Position numbers and translations under genes: made by a program
Notes under the pieces: model-generated
Seen by the model: only the letters and a program-made list of their open reading frames with translations
What the model was told of the DNA's origin: nothing
Databases searched by the model: none
DNA from: Streptococcus ilei
Lineage (GTDB): Bacteria; Bacillota; Bacilli; Lactobacillales; Streptococcaceae
Direction of reading: 5' to 3'
Assembly (NCBI RefSeq): GCF_000479335.1
Contig: NC_022584.1
Coordinates: 186,001-250,000 of the forward strand
Length of the DNA stretch: 64,000 nucleotides
Part shown: piece by piece, positions 21,457 through 29,620 of the stretch
Position numbering within the stretch: position 1 is the stretch's first letter
Layout of the letters: the number at the start of each line of letters is the position of its first letter

Positions 21457-23361
21457 ATGATTATTTTACAAGCCAACAAAATTGAACGCTCTTTTGCAGG
21501 GGAGGTTCTTTTTGATAATATCAGCCTGCAAGTGGATGAACGGGACCGAATTGCTCTGGTCGGAAAGAACGGCGCAGGCAAGTCTACGCTCTTGAAAATC
21601 TTGGTGGGAGAAGAAGAGCCGACCTCAGGAGAAATCAATAAAAAACGCGACCTTTCTCTCTCTTATCTGGCCCAGGATAGCCGCTTTGAGTCGTCTAATA
21701 CCATCTACGATGAGATGCTCCATGTCTTTGACGATCTTCGTAAGACGGAAAGAACCTTACGGCAGATGGAGCTCGATATGGGGGAAAAAACTGGAGCCGA
21801 TTTGGAGAAACTCATGCAGGATTATGACCGGCTCTCGGAAGAATTCCGTCAGGCTGGTGGCTTTACCTATGAGGCAGATATCCGTGCCATTTTAAACGGC
21901 TTCAAGTTCGATGAGTCTATGTGGCAGATGAAGATTGAAGAGTTGTCTGGAGGGCAAAATACCCGTTTAGCTCTGGCCAAGATGCTCTTGGAAAAGCCAA
22001 ATCTCTTGGTACTGGATGAGCCGACCAACCACTTGGATATTGAGACCATCGCCTGGTTGGAAAATTACTTGGTCAATTATAGTGGGGCCCTTCTCATTGT
22101 CAGTCACGACCGGTATTTTCTAGATAAGGTAGCAACCATTACTCTGGACTTGACCAAGCATTCTTTGGACCGCTATGTCGGCAATTACTCCAGCTTTGTC
22201 GAGCAAAAAGAGCAAAAACTCCTGACCGAAGACAAGAACTACGAGAAGCAACAAAAAGAAATAGCTGCTCTCGAAGACTTTGTTAATCGCAATTTAGTGC
22301 GGGCATCGACCACCAAGCGGGCCCAGTCTCGTCGCAAGCAGTTGGAAAAAATGGAGCGCCTAGACAAGCCTGAAGCTGGGACCAAGTCTGCCCATATGAC
22401 CTTCCATTCTGATAAGACCTCTGGCAATGTCGTTTTGACAGTAGAAGAGGCAGCTGTCGGCTATGACGATCAAGTCCTATCAGAGCCCATCAATCTGGAT
22501 ATCCGCAAGATGAATGCGGTCGCTATTGTAGGACCAAATGGGATCGGGAAATCGACTCTTATCAAGTCCATCGTTGGACAGATTCCTTTTATCAAAGGAG
22601 AAGCCCGTTTTGGGGCCAATGTCGAGGTAGGCTACTATGACCAGACCCAAAGTAAGCTAACCCCTCATAACAGTGTCTTGGATGAGCTCTGGAATGACTT
22701 TAAACTGACACCAGAAGTAGAAATTCGCAATCGCCTAGGAGCCTTCCTTTTCTCAGGGGACGATGTCAAGAAAACCGTCGGCATGCTGTCAGGTGGAGAG
22801 CGGGCGCGCCTGCTCTTGGCTAAACTATCCATGGAGAATAACAACTTTTTGATTCTCGATGAGCCGACCAACCACTTGGACATCGATAGCAAGGAAGTGC
22901 TGGAAAATGCCTTGATTGATTTTGACGGGACTCTTCTCTTTGTCAGCCACGACCGTTACTTTATCAATCGGGTAGCCACCCAAGTCTTAGAACTCTCAGA
23001 AGAGGGTTCAACGCTTTACCTAGGAGACTATGATTATTATCTGGAGAAAAAAGCAGAGTTAGAAGCCCTTGCTGCAGCGCAAGCAGAAGCGGTGCCAGCT
23101 GCTTCAATGGAAGAAGTCACCAGCAATGATTATCACTTGCAAAAGCAAAACCAAAAGGAACTCCGTAAAATCACTCGTCGCATTGAGCAATTGGAAGCGG
23201 AGATGGAAGAGCTGGATCAAAAAATTCAAGCCATTACCGAAAGCATGCATAGCACCAATGATGCGGAAGATTTAGTTCAATTGCAAAGCAATCTGGACCA
23301 ATTGACCATCCAACAGGAAGCGGTCATGGAAGAGTGGGCAGAACTGGCGGAGAGAGTGTAG
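21457..23361 (+). CDS. ABC-F family ATPase (YdiF-like, ribosome-associated)
   Basis: A 634-residue protein with two ABC ATPase domains and no membrane part, which marks the ABC-F class of translation factors. Domain 1 has Walker A GKNGAGKST and signature LSGGQ; domain 2 has Walker A GPNGIGKST and signature LSGGE. Both have DEPTNHLD and SHDRYF. The interdomain linker (about 235-315) is basic (ASTTKRAQSRRKQLEKM). The C-terminus is a charged coiled coil (about 560-630). The open frame extends 17 codons upstream, but M18 (MIILQANKIERSF) matches the family start. It resembles B. subtilis YdiF; a resistance function is not implied. Confidence 0.9.
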   Translation: MIILQANKIERSFAGEVLFDNISLQVDERDRIALVGKNGAGKSTLLKILVGEEEPTSGEINKKRDLSLSYLAQDSRFESSNTIYDEMLHVFDDLRKTERTLRQMELDMGEKTGADLEKLMQDYDRLSEEFRQAGGFTYEADIRAILNGFKFDESMWQMKIEELSGGQNTRLALAKMLLEKPNLLVLDEPTNHLDIETIAWLENYLVNYSGALLIVSHDRYFLDKVATITLDLTKHSLDRYVGNYSSFVEQKEQKLLTEDKNYEKQQKEIAALEDFVNRNLVRASTTKRAQSRRKQLEKMERLDKPEAGTKSAHMTFHSDKTSGNVVLTVEEAAVGYDDQVLSEPINLDIRKMNAVAIVGPNGIGKSTLIKSIVGQIPFIKGEARFGANVEVGYYDQTQSKLTPHNSVLDELWNDFKLTPEVEIRNRLGAFLFSGDDVKKTVGMLSGGERARLLLAKLSMENNNFLILDEPTNHLDIDSKEVLENALIDFDGTLLFVSHDRYFINRVATQVLELSEEGSTLYLGDYDYYLEKKAELEALAAAQAEAVPAASMEEVTSNDYHLQKQNQKELRKITRRIEQLEAEMEELDQKIQAITESMHSTNDAEDLVQLQSNLDQLTIQQEAVMEEWAELAERV

Positions 23362-23391
23362 TTTTCTAATTTGCCTAAGGAGAACATTGTG

Positions 23392-23745
23392 ATGACTGAA
23401 AATGATTGGTTTATGAATCAGATTAAAGGTGTGGCCGATATAATTGGTACAACTTTGCGCCTACAGATTCAGAATTTAGATTTGGGGCAGTATGAGGATG
23501 AGGAAGGAAGACTCATCAACGGGAATCACTATCTTCAGCAAGTTTTAGAAGAGCAGCGCTTTGCAGAGGCCATTTCTTTTGTTGAAGAGCAGATGAAACG
23601 CCTACCTCTTCATCAGTATGATCTATTGGTTGATTGGCTGATTTCTTACTTAAGACAATTAGATTTTTCCGTTAAAGAAAATCAGGGATTCTACGAAGGA
23701 TACTTGCAAGAGTTAGAAAGGTACTTAAAGGAATTTAAGTGGTAA
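23392..23745 (+). CDS. Hypothetical protein, possibly DUF6483-like
   Basis: A 117-residue soluble, acidic, helical protein (MTENDWFMNQIKG at the start, LEEQRFAEAISFVEEQ in the middle). The N-terminal pattern resembles small DUF6483-type proteins, but I cannot confirm this. An AAGGAG site lies 9 nt before the ATG; a GTG one codon upstream is an alternative. It lies 30 bp after the ABC-F gene and 4 bp before the rgg-type regulator, so it probably belongs with one of them. Confidence 0.7.
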   Translation: MTENDWFMNQIKGVADIIGTTLRLQIQNLDLGQYEDEEGRLINGNHYLQQVLEEQRFAEAISFVEEQMKRLPLHQYDLLVDWLISYLRQLDFSVKENQGFYEGYLQELERYLKEFKW

Positions 23746-23749
23746 TCAA

Positions 23750-24622
23750 ATGGAAGATTTAGGAAAAGTTTTTCGTGAATTTCGAATGAGTAAAAATTAT
23801 TCATTGAAAGAAGCTGCAGGAGAAGCCTGCTCGACGTCTCAGTTATCCCGCTTTGAATTGGGCGAGTCGGATTTAGCTGTCTCGCGTTTCTTTGAGATAT
23901 TAGATAATATCCATGTGACGATTGAGAATTTTATGGATAAGGCCAGAAATTTTCAACACCATGAGCATGTGGACTTGATGGCTCAGATTATTCCGCTTTA
24001 CTATGCAAATGATATTGCTGGTTTTCAAAGGCTTCAAAGAGAACAACTGGAAAAGGCTACAAGTTCGACCAATCCCCTTTATTTTGAATTGAACTGGATT
24101 TTGTTACAAGGCTTGATTTGCCAGAGAGATGCCAGCTACACGATGAAGCAAAGTGATCTGGACAAGGTGGCAGATTATCTCTTTCAAACGGAAGAATGGA
24201 CCATGTATGAGTTGATCCTTTTTGGCAATCTCTATAGCTTTTATGATGTGGATTATGTCACTCGGTTTGGTAGAGAAGTGATGGAGCGTGAAGATTTCTA
24301 CAAGGAAATTGGTCGCCATCGAAAACTGGTCTTGATTCTAGCTCTGAATTGTTACCAGCATTGTTTAGAACACCGTTCTTTTGAAAATGCTAGTTATTTT
24401 GAAGCCTATGTGGAAAAGATTATCGGCAAGGGAATTAAACTCTACGAGCGCAATGTCTTTCATTACCTCAAGGGATTTGCCCTCTATCAGAAGGGGCAAA
24501 AGAAAGAAGGCTGTCAGCAAATGCAGGAAGCCATGAATATTTTTGATGTGTTGGGACTACCAGAGCAGGTAGCTTACTATCAAGAACACTTTGATAAATT
24601 TGTAATAGATGAATGTTCCTAA
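23750..24622 (+). CDS. Rgg/GadR/MutR family transcriptional regulator
   Basis: A 290-residue protein with an N-terminal HTH (about 6-60: FREFRMSKNYSLKEAAGEAC followed by STSQLSRFELGES) and a long helical TPR-like C-terminal domain that in this family binds short hydrophobic peptides. The two MFS transporter genes directly downstream are its likely targets. No convincing short hydrophobic pheromone gene is visible next to it, so it may be a stand-alone Rgg or respond to a peptide encoded elsewhere. Confidence 0.87.
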   Translation: MEDLGKVFREFRMSKNYSLKEAAGEACSTSQLSRFELGESDLAVSRFFEILDNIHVTIENFMDKARNFQHHEHVDLMAQIIPLYYANDIAGFQRLQREQLEKATSSTNPLYFELNWILLQGLICQRDASYTMKQSDLDKVADYLFQTEEWTMYELILFGNLYSFYDVDYVTRFGREVMEREDFYKEIGRHRKLVLILALNCYQHCLEHRSFENASYFEAYVEKIIGKGIKLYERNVFHYLKGFALYQKGQKKEGCQQMQEAMNIFDVLGLPEQVAYYQEHFDKFVIDECS

Positions 24623-24647
24623 ATAAGCAAGAGATAAAGGAGATTTT

Positions 24648-25628
24648 ATGAACCGACATGCGGTCCAATTAATTAGTCGTGGAGCGATTACCAAAATTGG
24701 AAATATGCTCTATGATTATGGGAATAGTGTCTGGCTGGCTTCAATGGGGACTATAGGAAAGACGGTATTAGGAATCTATCAGATTTCTGAGTTAGTGACA
24801 GGGATTCTCGTGAATCCTTTTGGAGGAGTGATTTCAGACCGTTTTTCTCGTCGCAAGATTTTGATGACGACCGACTTGGTTTGTGGACTCCTTTGTTTGG
24901 CGATTTCTTTTATCAGAAATGATTGTTGGATGATTGCGGCACTGATTTTTGCCAATATTGTTCAGGTCATTGCCTTTGTCCTAGTGGCATTTCTTCCGAA
25001 AGAAGAAGCTAAGGTTCAAGAAAAGAAACAGTTTACGGTGAAAGATATTTTTTCTGATATCAAGGAGGGGTTAGACTATATCTGGCATCAGAAAGACATC
25101 TTCTTTCTCCTCTTGGTGGCTTCCGGCGTTAATTTCTTTTTTGCAGCTTTTGAGTTTTTACTTCCCTTTTCGAATCGACTTTACGGAGTCAATGGGGCTT
25201 ATGCGACTATTTTAACACTCGGTGCAATTGGGTCTATTCTAGGAGCACTTGTTGCCAATAAAATTGCATCAAGTATGAAAACTCTCCTGTTTTTACTGAT
25301 TATGGCAGGGGGCGGAGTGTTCATGATGGGCTTGCCTCTTCCGCCTTATTTTTCCTTTTCGGGAAATCTGGTCTGTGAATTTTTTGTGACCATTTTCGAC
25401 ATCCACGTTTTTACTCAAGTGCAAACAAAGGTGGAAGATGATTATCTGGGGAGAGTCTTGAGCACGATTTATACTTTGGCTGTTCTTTTTATGCCCATCG
25501 CCAAAGGTTTGATGACTTGGTTACCAAGTGTCCAAGTAGAATCCTTTCTCCTGATTGGAGCTGGAGTTATTCTCTTTTCACTCTTTGCTCAGCTAGTAGC
25601 TAAGCAGTTTCAATCAAAAGAACAGTAG
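24648..25628 (+). CDS. MFS transporter copy 1, internally deleted (probably non-functional)
   Basis: A 326-residue paralogue of the transporter that follows it. The two products align along their whole length. Copy 1, however, lacks about 66 residues that copy 2 has: its IVQVIAF runs straight into VLVAFLPKEE near residue 108-111 (24968-24978). The missing piece covers two membrane helices, so the remaining topology is unlikely to transport. The deletion is exactly 198 bp in frame, and its ends fall in a short direct repeat (CATTGC plus T-rich bases). MFS motif A (DRFSRRK, 64-70) is intact. An AAAGGAG ribosome-binding site precedes the ATG. It follows the rgg gene by 25 bp. Confidence 0.85.
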   Translation: MNRHAVQLISRGAITKIGNMLYDYGNSVWLASMGTIGKTVLGIYQISELVTGILVNPFGGVISDRFSRRKILMTTDLVCGLLCLAISFIRNDCWMIAALIFANIVQVIAFVLVAFLPKEEAKVQEKKQFTVKDIFSDIKEGLDYIWHQKDIFFLLLVASGVNFFFAAFEFLLPFSNRLYGVNGAYATILTLGAIGSILGALVANKIASSMKTLLFLLIMAGGGVFMMGLPLPPYFSFSGNLVCEFFVTIFDIHVFTQVQTKVEDDYLGRVLSTIYTLAVLFMPIAKGLMTWLPSVQVESFLLIGAGVILFSLFAQLVAKQFQSKEQ

Positions 25629-25679
25629 GTATCCTTTTATAAAATTGCAATCTATTATTTTTCCCAAATAAGGGACAAA

Positions 25680-25703
25680 ATGAAAACCTCTTTCATGAAC
25701 TGA
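25680..25703 (+). CDS. Candidate 7-codon leader peptide (MKTSFMN) upstream of MFS copy 2
   Basis: A short ORF, ATG to TGA, encodes MKTSFMN. AAGGGA (25670-25675) precedes it as a ribosome-binding site. Most of the ORF lies in the 5' arm and loop of a hairpin whose 3' arm contains the AAGGAGG site of the MFS gene. This is the arrangement of leader peptides in attenuation control of antibiotic efflux and methylase genes. Expression of the peptide is inference. Confidence 0.45.
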   Translation: MKTSFMN

Positions 25704-25737
25704 TACAATAGTTTCAGAAAATGAAGGAGGTTTTTTT
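25683..25737 (+). promoter_or_regulatory. Attenuator hairpin that hides the ribosome-binding site of MFS copy 2
   Basis: AAAACCTCTTTCAT (25683-25696) pairs with ATGAAGGAGGTTTT (25721-25734): 14 consecutive pairs, one of them U-G, with a 24-nt loop that has its own AACT/AGTT pairing. The 3' arm contains AAGGAGG, and seven T follow immediately before the ATG at 25738. The same structure can therefore act as a terminator, as a block of translation initiation, or both. Confidence 0.7.
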
Positions 25738-26913
25738 ATGAAGCGACATGCAGTCCAATTAATTGCTCGTGGTGCGATCAATAGAATGGGAAATATGCTC
25801 TATGATTATGGGAATAGTGTCTGGCTGGCCTCGATGGGGACGGTAGGAAAGACAGTATTGGGGATTTATCAGATTTCTGAACTTGTGACCTCCATTCTAG
25901 TTAATCCATTTGGAGGCGTGATCTCAGATCGTTTTTCCCGTCGCAAGATTTTGATGACGACCGACATGGTTTGTGGGCTTCTTTGTTTGGGCATTTCTTT
26001 TATCAGGAACGATCGTTGGATGATTGCAGCCCTGATTGTTGCCAATATTGTCCAAGCCATTGCCTTCGCTTTTTCTAGAACTGCCAATAAAGCCATTATT
26101 ACAGAACTTGTAGAGAAAGACGAGATTGTGACTTATAATGCCCACTTGGAGTTGGTCTTACAGGTTATTGGTGTCACTTCTCCCGTGTTCTCTTTTCTTA
26201 TTTTACAATTTGCCAGTCTCCATGCGACCCTCTTACTGGATGCACTGACCTTTTTCATTGCTTTTGTACTGGTTGCTTTACTGCCGAAAGAAGAAAAGGT
26301 TCAAGAAAAGAAAGGGTTTACGGCAAAGGATATTTTTTCTGATATAAAGGATGGATTGCACTACATCTGGCAGCAGAAAGACATTTTCTTTCTCTTGTTG
26401 GTTGCTTCCAGTGTCAATTTCTTTTTTGCAGCTTTTGAGTTTTTACTTCCCTTTTCCAATCGACTTTACGGAGTCAAGGGGGCTTATGCGACCATCTTAA
26501 CCTTGGGAGCTATCGGGTCCATTATCGGAGCCTTGATCGCCAATAAATTTAAATCAAGCATGGAGATGCTTCTCTTCTTATTGATTTTAACAGGAGTAGG
26601 AGTATTCATGATGGGCTTACCTCTTCCTCCTCTCCTTTCCTTTTCTGGAAATTTAGTCTGTGAACTCTTTATGACGATTTTTAATATCCACTTTTTTACC
26701 CAAGTGCAAACCAAGGTGGAAGGAGACTATCTAGGCAGGGTCTTAAGCACCATTTTTACCCTGGCCATTCTCTTTATGCCCATTGCCAAAGGCTTGATGA
26801 CTTGGTTGCCAAGCGTCCGAGTAGAATCCTTTCTCCTGATTGGCGCTGGCGTCATTCTCTTTTCCTTCCTAGCCCAACTAGTAGCCAAGCAGCTACCATC
26901 AAAAAGTCATTAG
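25738..26913 (+). CDS. MFS family efflux-type transporter, full length
   Basis: A 391-residue transporter of the MFS_3 type, with about ten to twelve hydrophobic segments and MFS motif A DRFSRRK at 64-70. The central cytoplasmic loop is charged (KEEKVQEKKGFTAKDIF, near 182-200). It is the intact member of a tandem pair. The likely role is export of a small compound or drug, by family resemblance to Mef-like exporters; the substrate is unknown. Its ribosome-binding site lies inside a hairpin behind a possible leader ORF, so it may be induced by a ribosome-stalling compound. An Rgg regulator lies upstream. A terminator follows. Confidence 0.87.
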   Translation: MKRHAVQLIARGAINRMGNMLYDYGNSVWLASMGTVGKTVLGIYQISELVTSILVNPFGGVISDRFSRRKILMTTDMVCGLLCLGISFIRNDRWMIAALIVANIVQAIAFAFSRTANKAIITELVEKDEIVTYNAHLELVLQVIGVTSPVFSFLILQFASLHATLLLDALTFFIAFVLVALLPKEEKVQEKKGFTAKDIFSDIKDGLHYIWQQKDIFFLLLVASSVNFFFAAFEFLLPFSNRLYGVKGAYATILTLGAIGSIIGALIANKFKSSMEMLLFLLILTGVGVFMMGLPLPPLLSFSGNLVCELFMTIFNIHFFTQVQTKVEGDYLGRVLSTIFTLAILFMPIAKGLMTWLPSVRVESFLLIGAGVILFSFLAQLVAKQLPSKSH

Positions 26914-26922
26914 ATCAGCATG

Positions 26923-26950
26923 AAAAAAAGCACCGACTGGTGCTTTTTTT
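26923..26950 (+). terminator. Terminator after the MFS pair
   Basis: AAAAAAAGCACC/GGTGCTTTTTTT with a 4-nt loop. It is symmetric, so it may also serve the convergent minus-strand genes. Confidence 0.92.
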
Positions 26951-26999
26951 GATCTAGACAAACTATTTTACAGAAAACAACCGAAGCGATGCTAAAAAA

Positions 27000-27302
27000 T
27001 CAATCGGTGCTTTTGTTTTCGATTTGTTCGATTTTTTCTTCTTTTTCGCTCGACATCTTTTGTCCTAGTTGTTTTTTCGCAGATTTTAATTCATGTTTTA
27101 ATGAGAAATTTTTTGGAAGGCTGACTAAGAAAGTCACTAGCGAACCGAGAAGGACACAGATCAGAATCAAAATGATGAGAGGGAGTTTAAATTGGACCAG
27201 CAAAAAGTTCACAGTCACCGTTTGCATATTGGCCAAGGAAATAATTGCAATGAGCAGTACAGAAATCAGTAGTGTAACATATTGTAGTTTTCGTTTATTC
27301 AT
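27000..27302 (-). CDS. LapA-domain (DUF1049) membrane protein
   Basis: A 100-residue protein with two N-terminal membrane helices (about 7-25 and 37-60) and a charged helical tail (KHELKSAKKQLGQKM). NMQTVTVNFLLVQFKLPL between the helices is the pattern of the LapA/DUF1049 family. Its function in Gram-positive bacteria is unknown. It starts 9 bp downstream of the gatD stop with a clear AAGGAG site, so it is the third gene of the murT-gatD transcript. Confidence 0.8.
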   Translation of the reverse strand: MNKRKLQYVTLLISVLLIAIISLANMQTVTVNFLLVQFKLPLIILILICVLLGSLVTFLVSLPKNFSLKHELKSAKKQLGQKMSSEKEEKIEQIENKSTD

Positions 27303-27311
27303 TTTGTCTCC

Positions 27312-28100
27312 TTATTCTTCTAATTCAGCCTTGCTTTTCACATCAGCGTATTCTTCTGCTTTTTCAAGGCTTAAGATATCATTGTAAGTCGCTAGGTCGA
27401 TGTCTTGTCCATATTTTTTCTTTAGAGCAGTTGTCACCAAGCGATAGGCTAAATTGGCGTTACGAGAGAGGATAGGGCCGTGGAAGTAGCTCCCAAAGAC
27501 GTTTTTGTAATGAACGCCTTCGCACCCATCTTCCTTGATGTTCCCATTTCCATAGACGACCTTGCCCAGCGGTTTTTCATCCTCTGCCAAGAAGGTCCGA
27601 CCCTGGTGGTTTTCAAAACCATAGTAGGTTTCATTGAACTCTTCGTTATGGATCTTGATGTCGCCAATATAGCGGTTGTTTTCTTGGTTGAGAGTGTAAT
27701 GCCCCATAATACCAAGACCTTCAATGCGTTTGCCAGAAGCTTCAATGTAGTACTGACCTAGAAGCTGAAAGCCACCACAGATAGCAAGGACTACACCATC
27801 GTCATGAATAAAGCGCTCGAGGTCTTCTTTTTTATCTGGTAGATCTTCTGATACAATGGTCTGTTCGTAGTCTTGACCTCCACCGAAAAAGGCAATATCG
27901 TAGACTTCTGGATCAAAGCGGTCTTTGAGAGAAACGATATCCACAGTGACATGAGCACCAAGCTTCTCCGCAACGTACTTGAGCATGAGGATATTTCCAT
28001 TGTCGCCATATGTATTCATCAGATTCCCATAAAGATGGGCAATTCTCAATTCGTATTGGTAGGTTTCCTGATCAGGGGATTGTAGTGAAGTGTAGGTCAT
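27312..28100 (-). CDS. gatD: Lipid II isoglutaminyl synthase, glutaminase subunit GatD
   Basis: GatD frees ammonia from glutamine for MurT, which amidates the D-glutamate of lipid II. The 262-residue product is a class I glutamine amidotransferase of the cobyric-acid-synthase type. The nucleophile is C108 in [10 protein letters not shown] and the histidine is H207 in GSYFHGP. The murT stop and gatD start share one base, consistent with a tight complex. Amidated lipid II is the preferred substrate of streptococcal transpeptidases, so the pair is normally essential in pneumococcus. Confidence 0.95.
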   Translation of the reverse strand: MTYTSLQSPDQETYQYELRIAHLYGNLMNTYGDNGNILMLKYVAEKLGAHVTVDIVSLKDRFDPEVYDIAFFGGGQDYEQTIVSEDLPDKKEDLERFIHDDGVVLAICGGFQLLGQYYIEASGKRIEGLGIMGHYTLNQENNRYIGDIKIHNEEFNETYYGFENHQGRTFLAEDEKPLGKVVYGNGNIKEDGCEGVHYKNVFGSYFHGPILSRNANLAYRLVTTALKKKYGQDIDLATYNDILSLEKAEEYADVKSKAELEE

Positions 28101-29440
28101 TAATTCATCTCCTTTCCAATCAGGTGTTCTTGAGCTAGAAGTTCACGGAATTCTAGCATGGCCGTATAGGTGGCTAAAATATAGGCGTGAGGGGTTTCCT
28201 GTTGCTGGATGCGTTGGAAGACCTCTTTTAATTCAGCTATTTCTGTGATCTTTTCAGCAGGATAGCCTGTAACCCGAAGTCGCCGAGCAATTTCAGAGTG
28301 GCGCACCCCTCCAGCATTGATCTCTGGAATGTCCATTTGAGTGATTTGTTCAAAGTCTGCATCCCAGATCCAGCTGGTGTCTATCCCGTCAGCATAGTTG
28401 GCATTGAGAAGTACGGACAAGCTGAATGGATAAGGTGCTAGCTTGATCATTTCAATAGCCTGCGTCGCACCGACTGGATTTTTGATCAGGACCAAGGTAC
28501 ATTCCTTGTCCCCAATCTTAAAAGTTTCTTGACGACCAAAGACAGCCTTACTCTTGTCGAAACCACGCTTAATGACGTCTGGACTTACTTCAAAATAATG
28601 GGCAACAGCAACTGCAGCAAGGGCATTATAAATATTATAGAGGCCCCCGATATTGATGTGGTAATTTGTGCCGTTAATCTTGAAGTGAGAAGAAGTATTG
28701 GTTAACTCGGTCAATTCATCGACAGCGACTGTCAAAGGAGGACGGTGGAAGCCACAGTTTTCACAGAGGTAATCCCCTAGATTCGCATAGGTATTCAACT
28801 GGTAGGTCAAAATGCCATGACATTCTGGACAGACAATTCCTTCCGTATTGTAATGGGCCAACTTGGGAGCAGTTTTTTCTGTATCAAAGCCAAAATATTG
28901 AACGGTATTTGGTAGGGGAAGGGTATGGAAAAGAGGACTATCCCCATTCATCAGAACAGTCGCCTGTGGCGCTTTTTTAATCCCATCCAAAATCATCCGA
29001 TAAGTTGTGTAAATTTCCCCATAGCGGTCCATTTGATCCCGGAAAATATTGGTGATTACAAACAAGGTCGGAGTGATGTAGTCACAAATTCGAGACAGGC
29101 TGGCTTCATCGATTTCAAGAACAGCGATTGGACGACCAGAAGAACCCTTTGCGTTCAAGAAAGTAGTCGTAATCCCTGAAATCATATTGGCTCCACTAGG
29201 ATTGGTCACGATAGGTCCGAAAGCCTCCTGAAGAATTCCAACAGTGAGAGCTGTTGTCAGTGTTTTCCCATTCGTACCAGTGACAACCACAATTTCGTAG
29301 TTCTGGGCCAGGTGTTGTAAAATGTCTTTATCAATTTGAAGGGCGATTTTTCCAGGAAGGGTAGAGCCACGTCCAAGCATGCGCAAGAGGTGACTACTCA
29401 TTTTTCCGGCAATAAGCCCCATACTAGTCTTAATCTTCAT
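28100..29440 (-). CDS. murT: Lipid II isoglutaminyl synthase, Mur-ligase subunit MurT
   Basis: A 446-residue Mur-ligase-like protein with the P-loop GTNGKT (about 55-60) and a central inserted zinc ribbon (CPECHG and CENCGF, near residues 204-228), which marks MurT against MurE or MurF. The C-terminal DUF1727 region follows. It activates D-glutamate of lipid II with ATP and uses ammonia from GatD. It is transcribed away from cdaA, sharing a 180-bp divergent promoter region. Confidence 0.95.
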   Translation of the reverse strand: MKIKTSMGLIAGKMSSHLLRMLGRGSTLPGKIALQIDKDILQHLAQNYEIVVVTGTNGKTLTTALTVGILQEAFGPIVTNPSGANMISGITTTFLNAKGSSGRPIAVLEIDEASLSRICDYITPTLFVITNIFRDQMDRYGEIYTTYRMILDGIKKAPQATVLMNGDSPLFHTLPLPNTVQYFGFDTEKTAPKLAHYNTEGIVCPECHGILTYQLNTYANLGDYLCENCGFHRPPLTVAVDELTELTNTSSHFKINGTNYHINIGGLYNIYNALAAVAVAHYFEVSPDVIKRGFDKSKAVFGRQETFKIGDKECTLVLIKNPVGATQAIEMIKLAPYPFSLSVLLNANYADGIDTSWIWDADFEQITQMDIPEINAGGVRHSEIARRLRVTGYPAEKITEIAELKEVFQRIQQQETPHAYILATYTAMLEFRELLAQEHLIGKEMN

Positions 29441-29496
29441 AATTCATATTTTATCACAAAAACCAATAGAAGGTTACAGAAAAATCTGTTGAAACA

Positions 29497-29505
29497 TGAT
29501 ATAAT
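29497..29505 (+). promoter_or_regulatory. Extended -10 promoter of the cdaA operon
   Basis: TGA followed by TATAAT (29500-29505) gives an extended -10 box; there is no clear -35. About 110 nt of leader would precede the cdaA start. The leader contains a possible long-range pairing (CGCGC near 29524 with GCGCG near 29581). Confidence 0.6.
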
Positions 29506-29620
29506 GATGTAGAGTAGTTTGAACGCGCTATCCTTTGCTAGAATCCTTACTTTTGCTAGTAAGCATCCACAATGGTTAGCTGCGCGAAAAGCCTAGAAGA
29601 GAAGTGGTAGGTATGAGATT

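Noticed and set aside
25655..25696. Minus-strand 13-codon ORF encoding a hydrophobic peptide (MKEVFILSLIWEK) near the rgg gene, considered as a short hydrophobic pheromone.
   Set aside because: There is no ribosome-binding site before it, it is shorter than known SHPs, and the bases are fully explained by the hairpin and leader ORF on the plus strand.
24648..26913. The MFS pair considered as a transposon-borne resistance island.
   Set aside because: No transposase, inverted ends or sharp composition change are visible; tandem duplication explains the pair.
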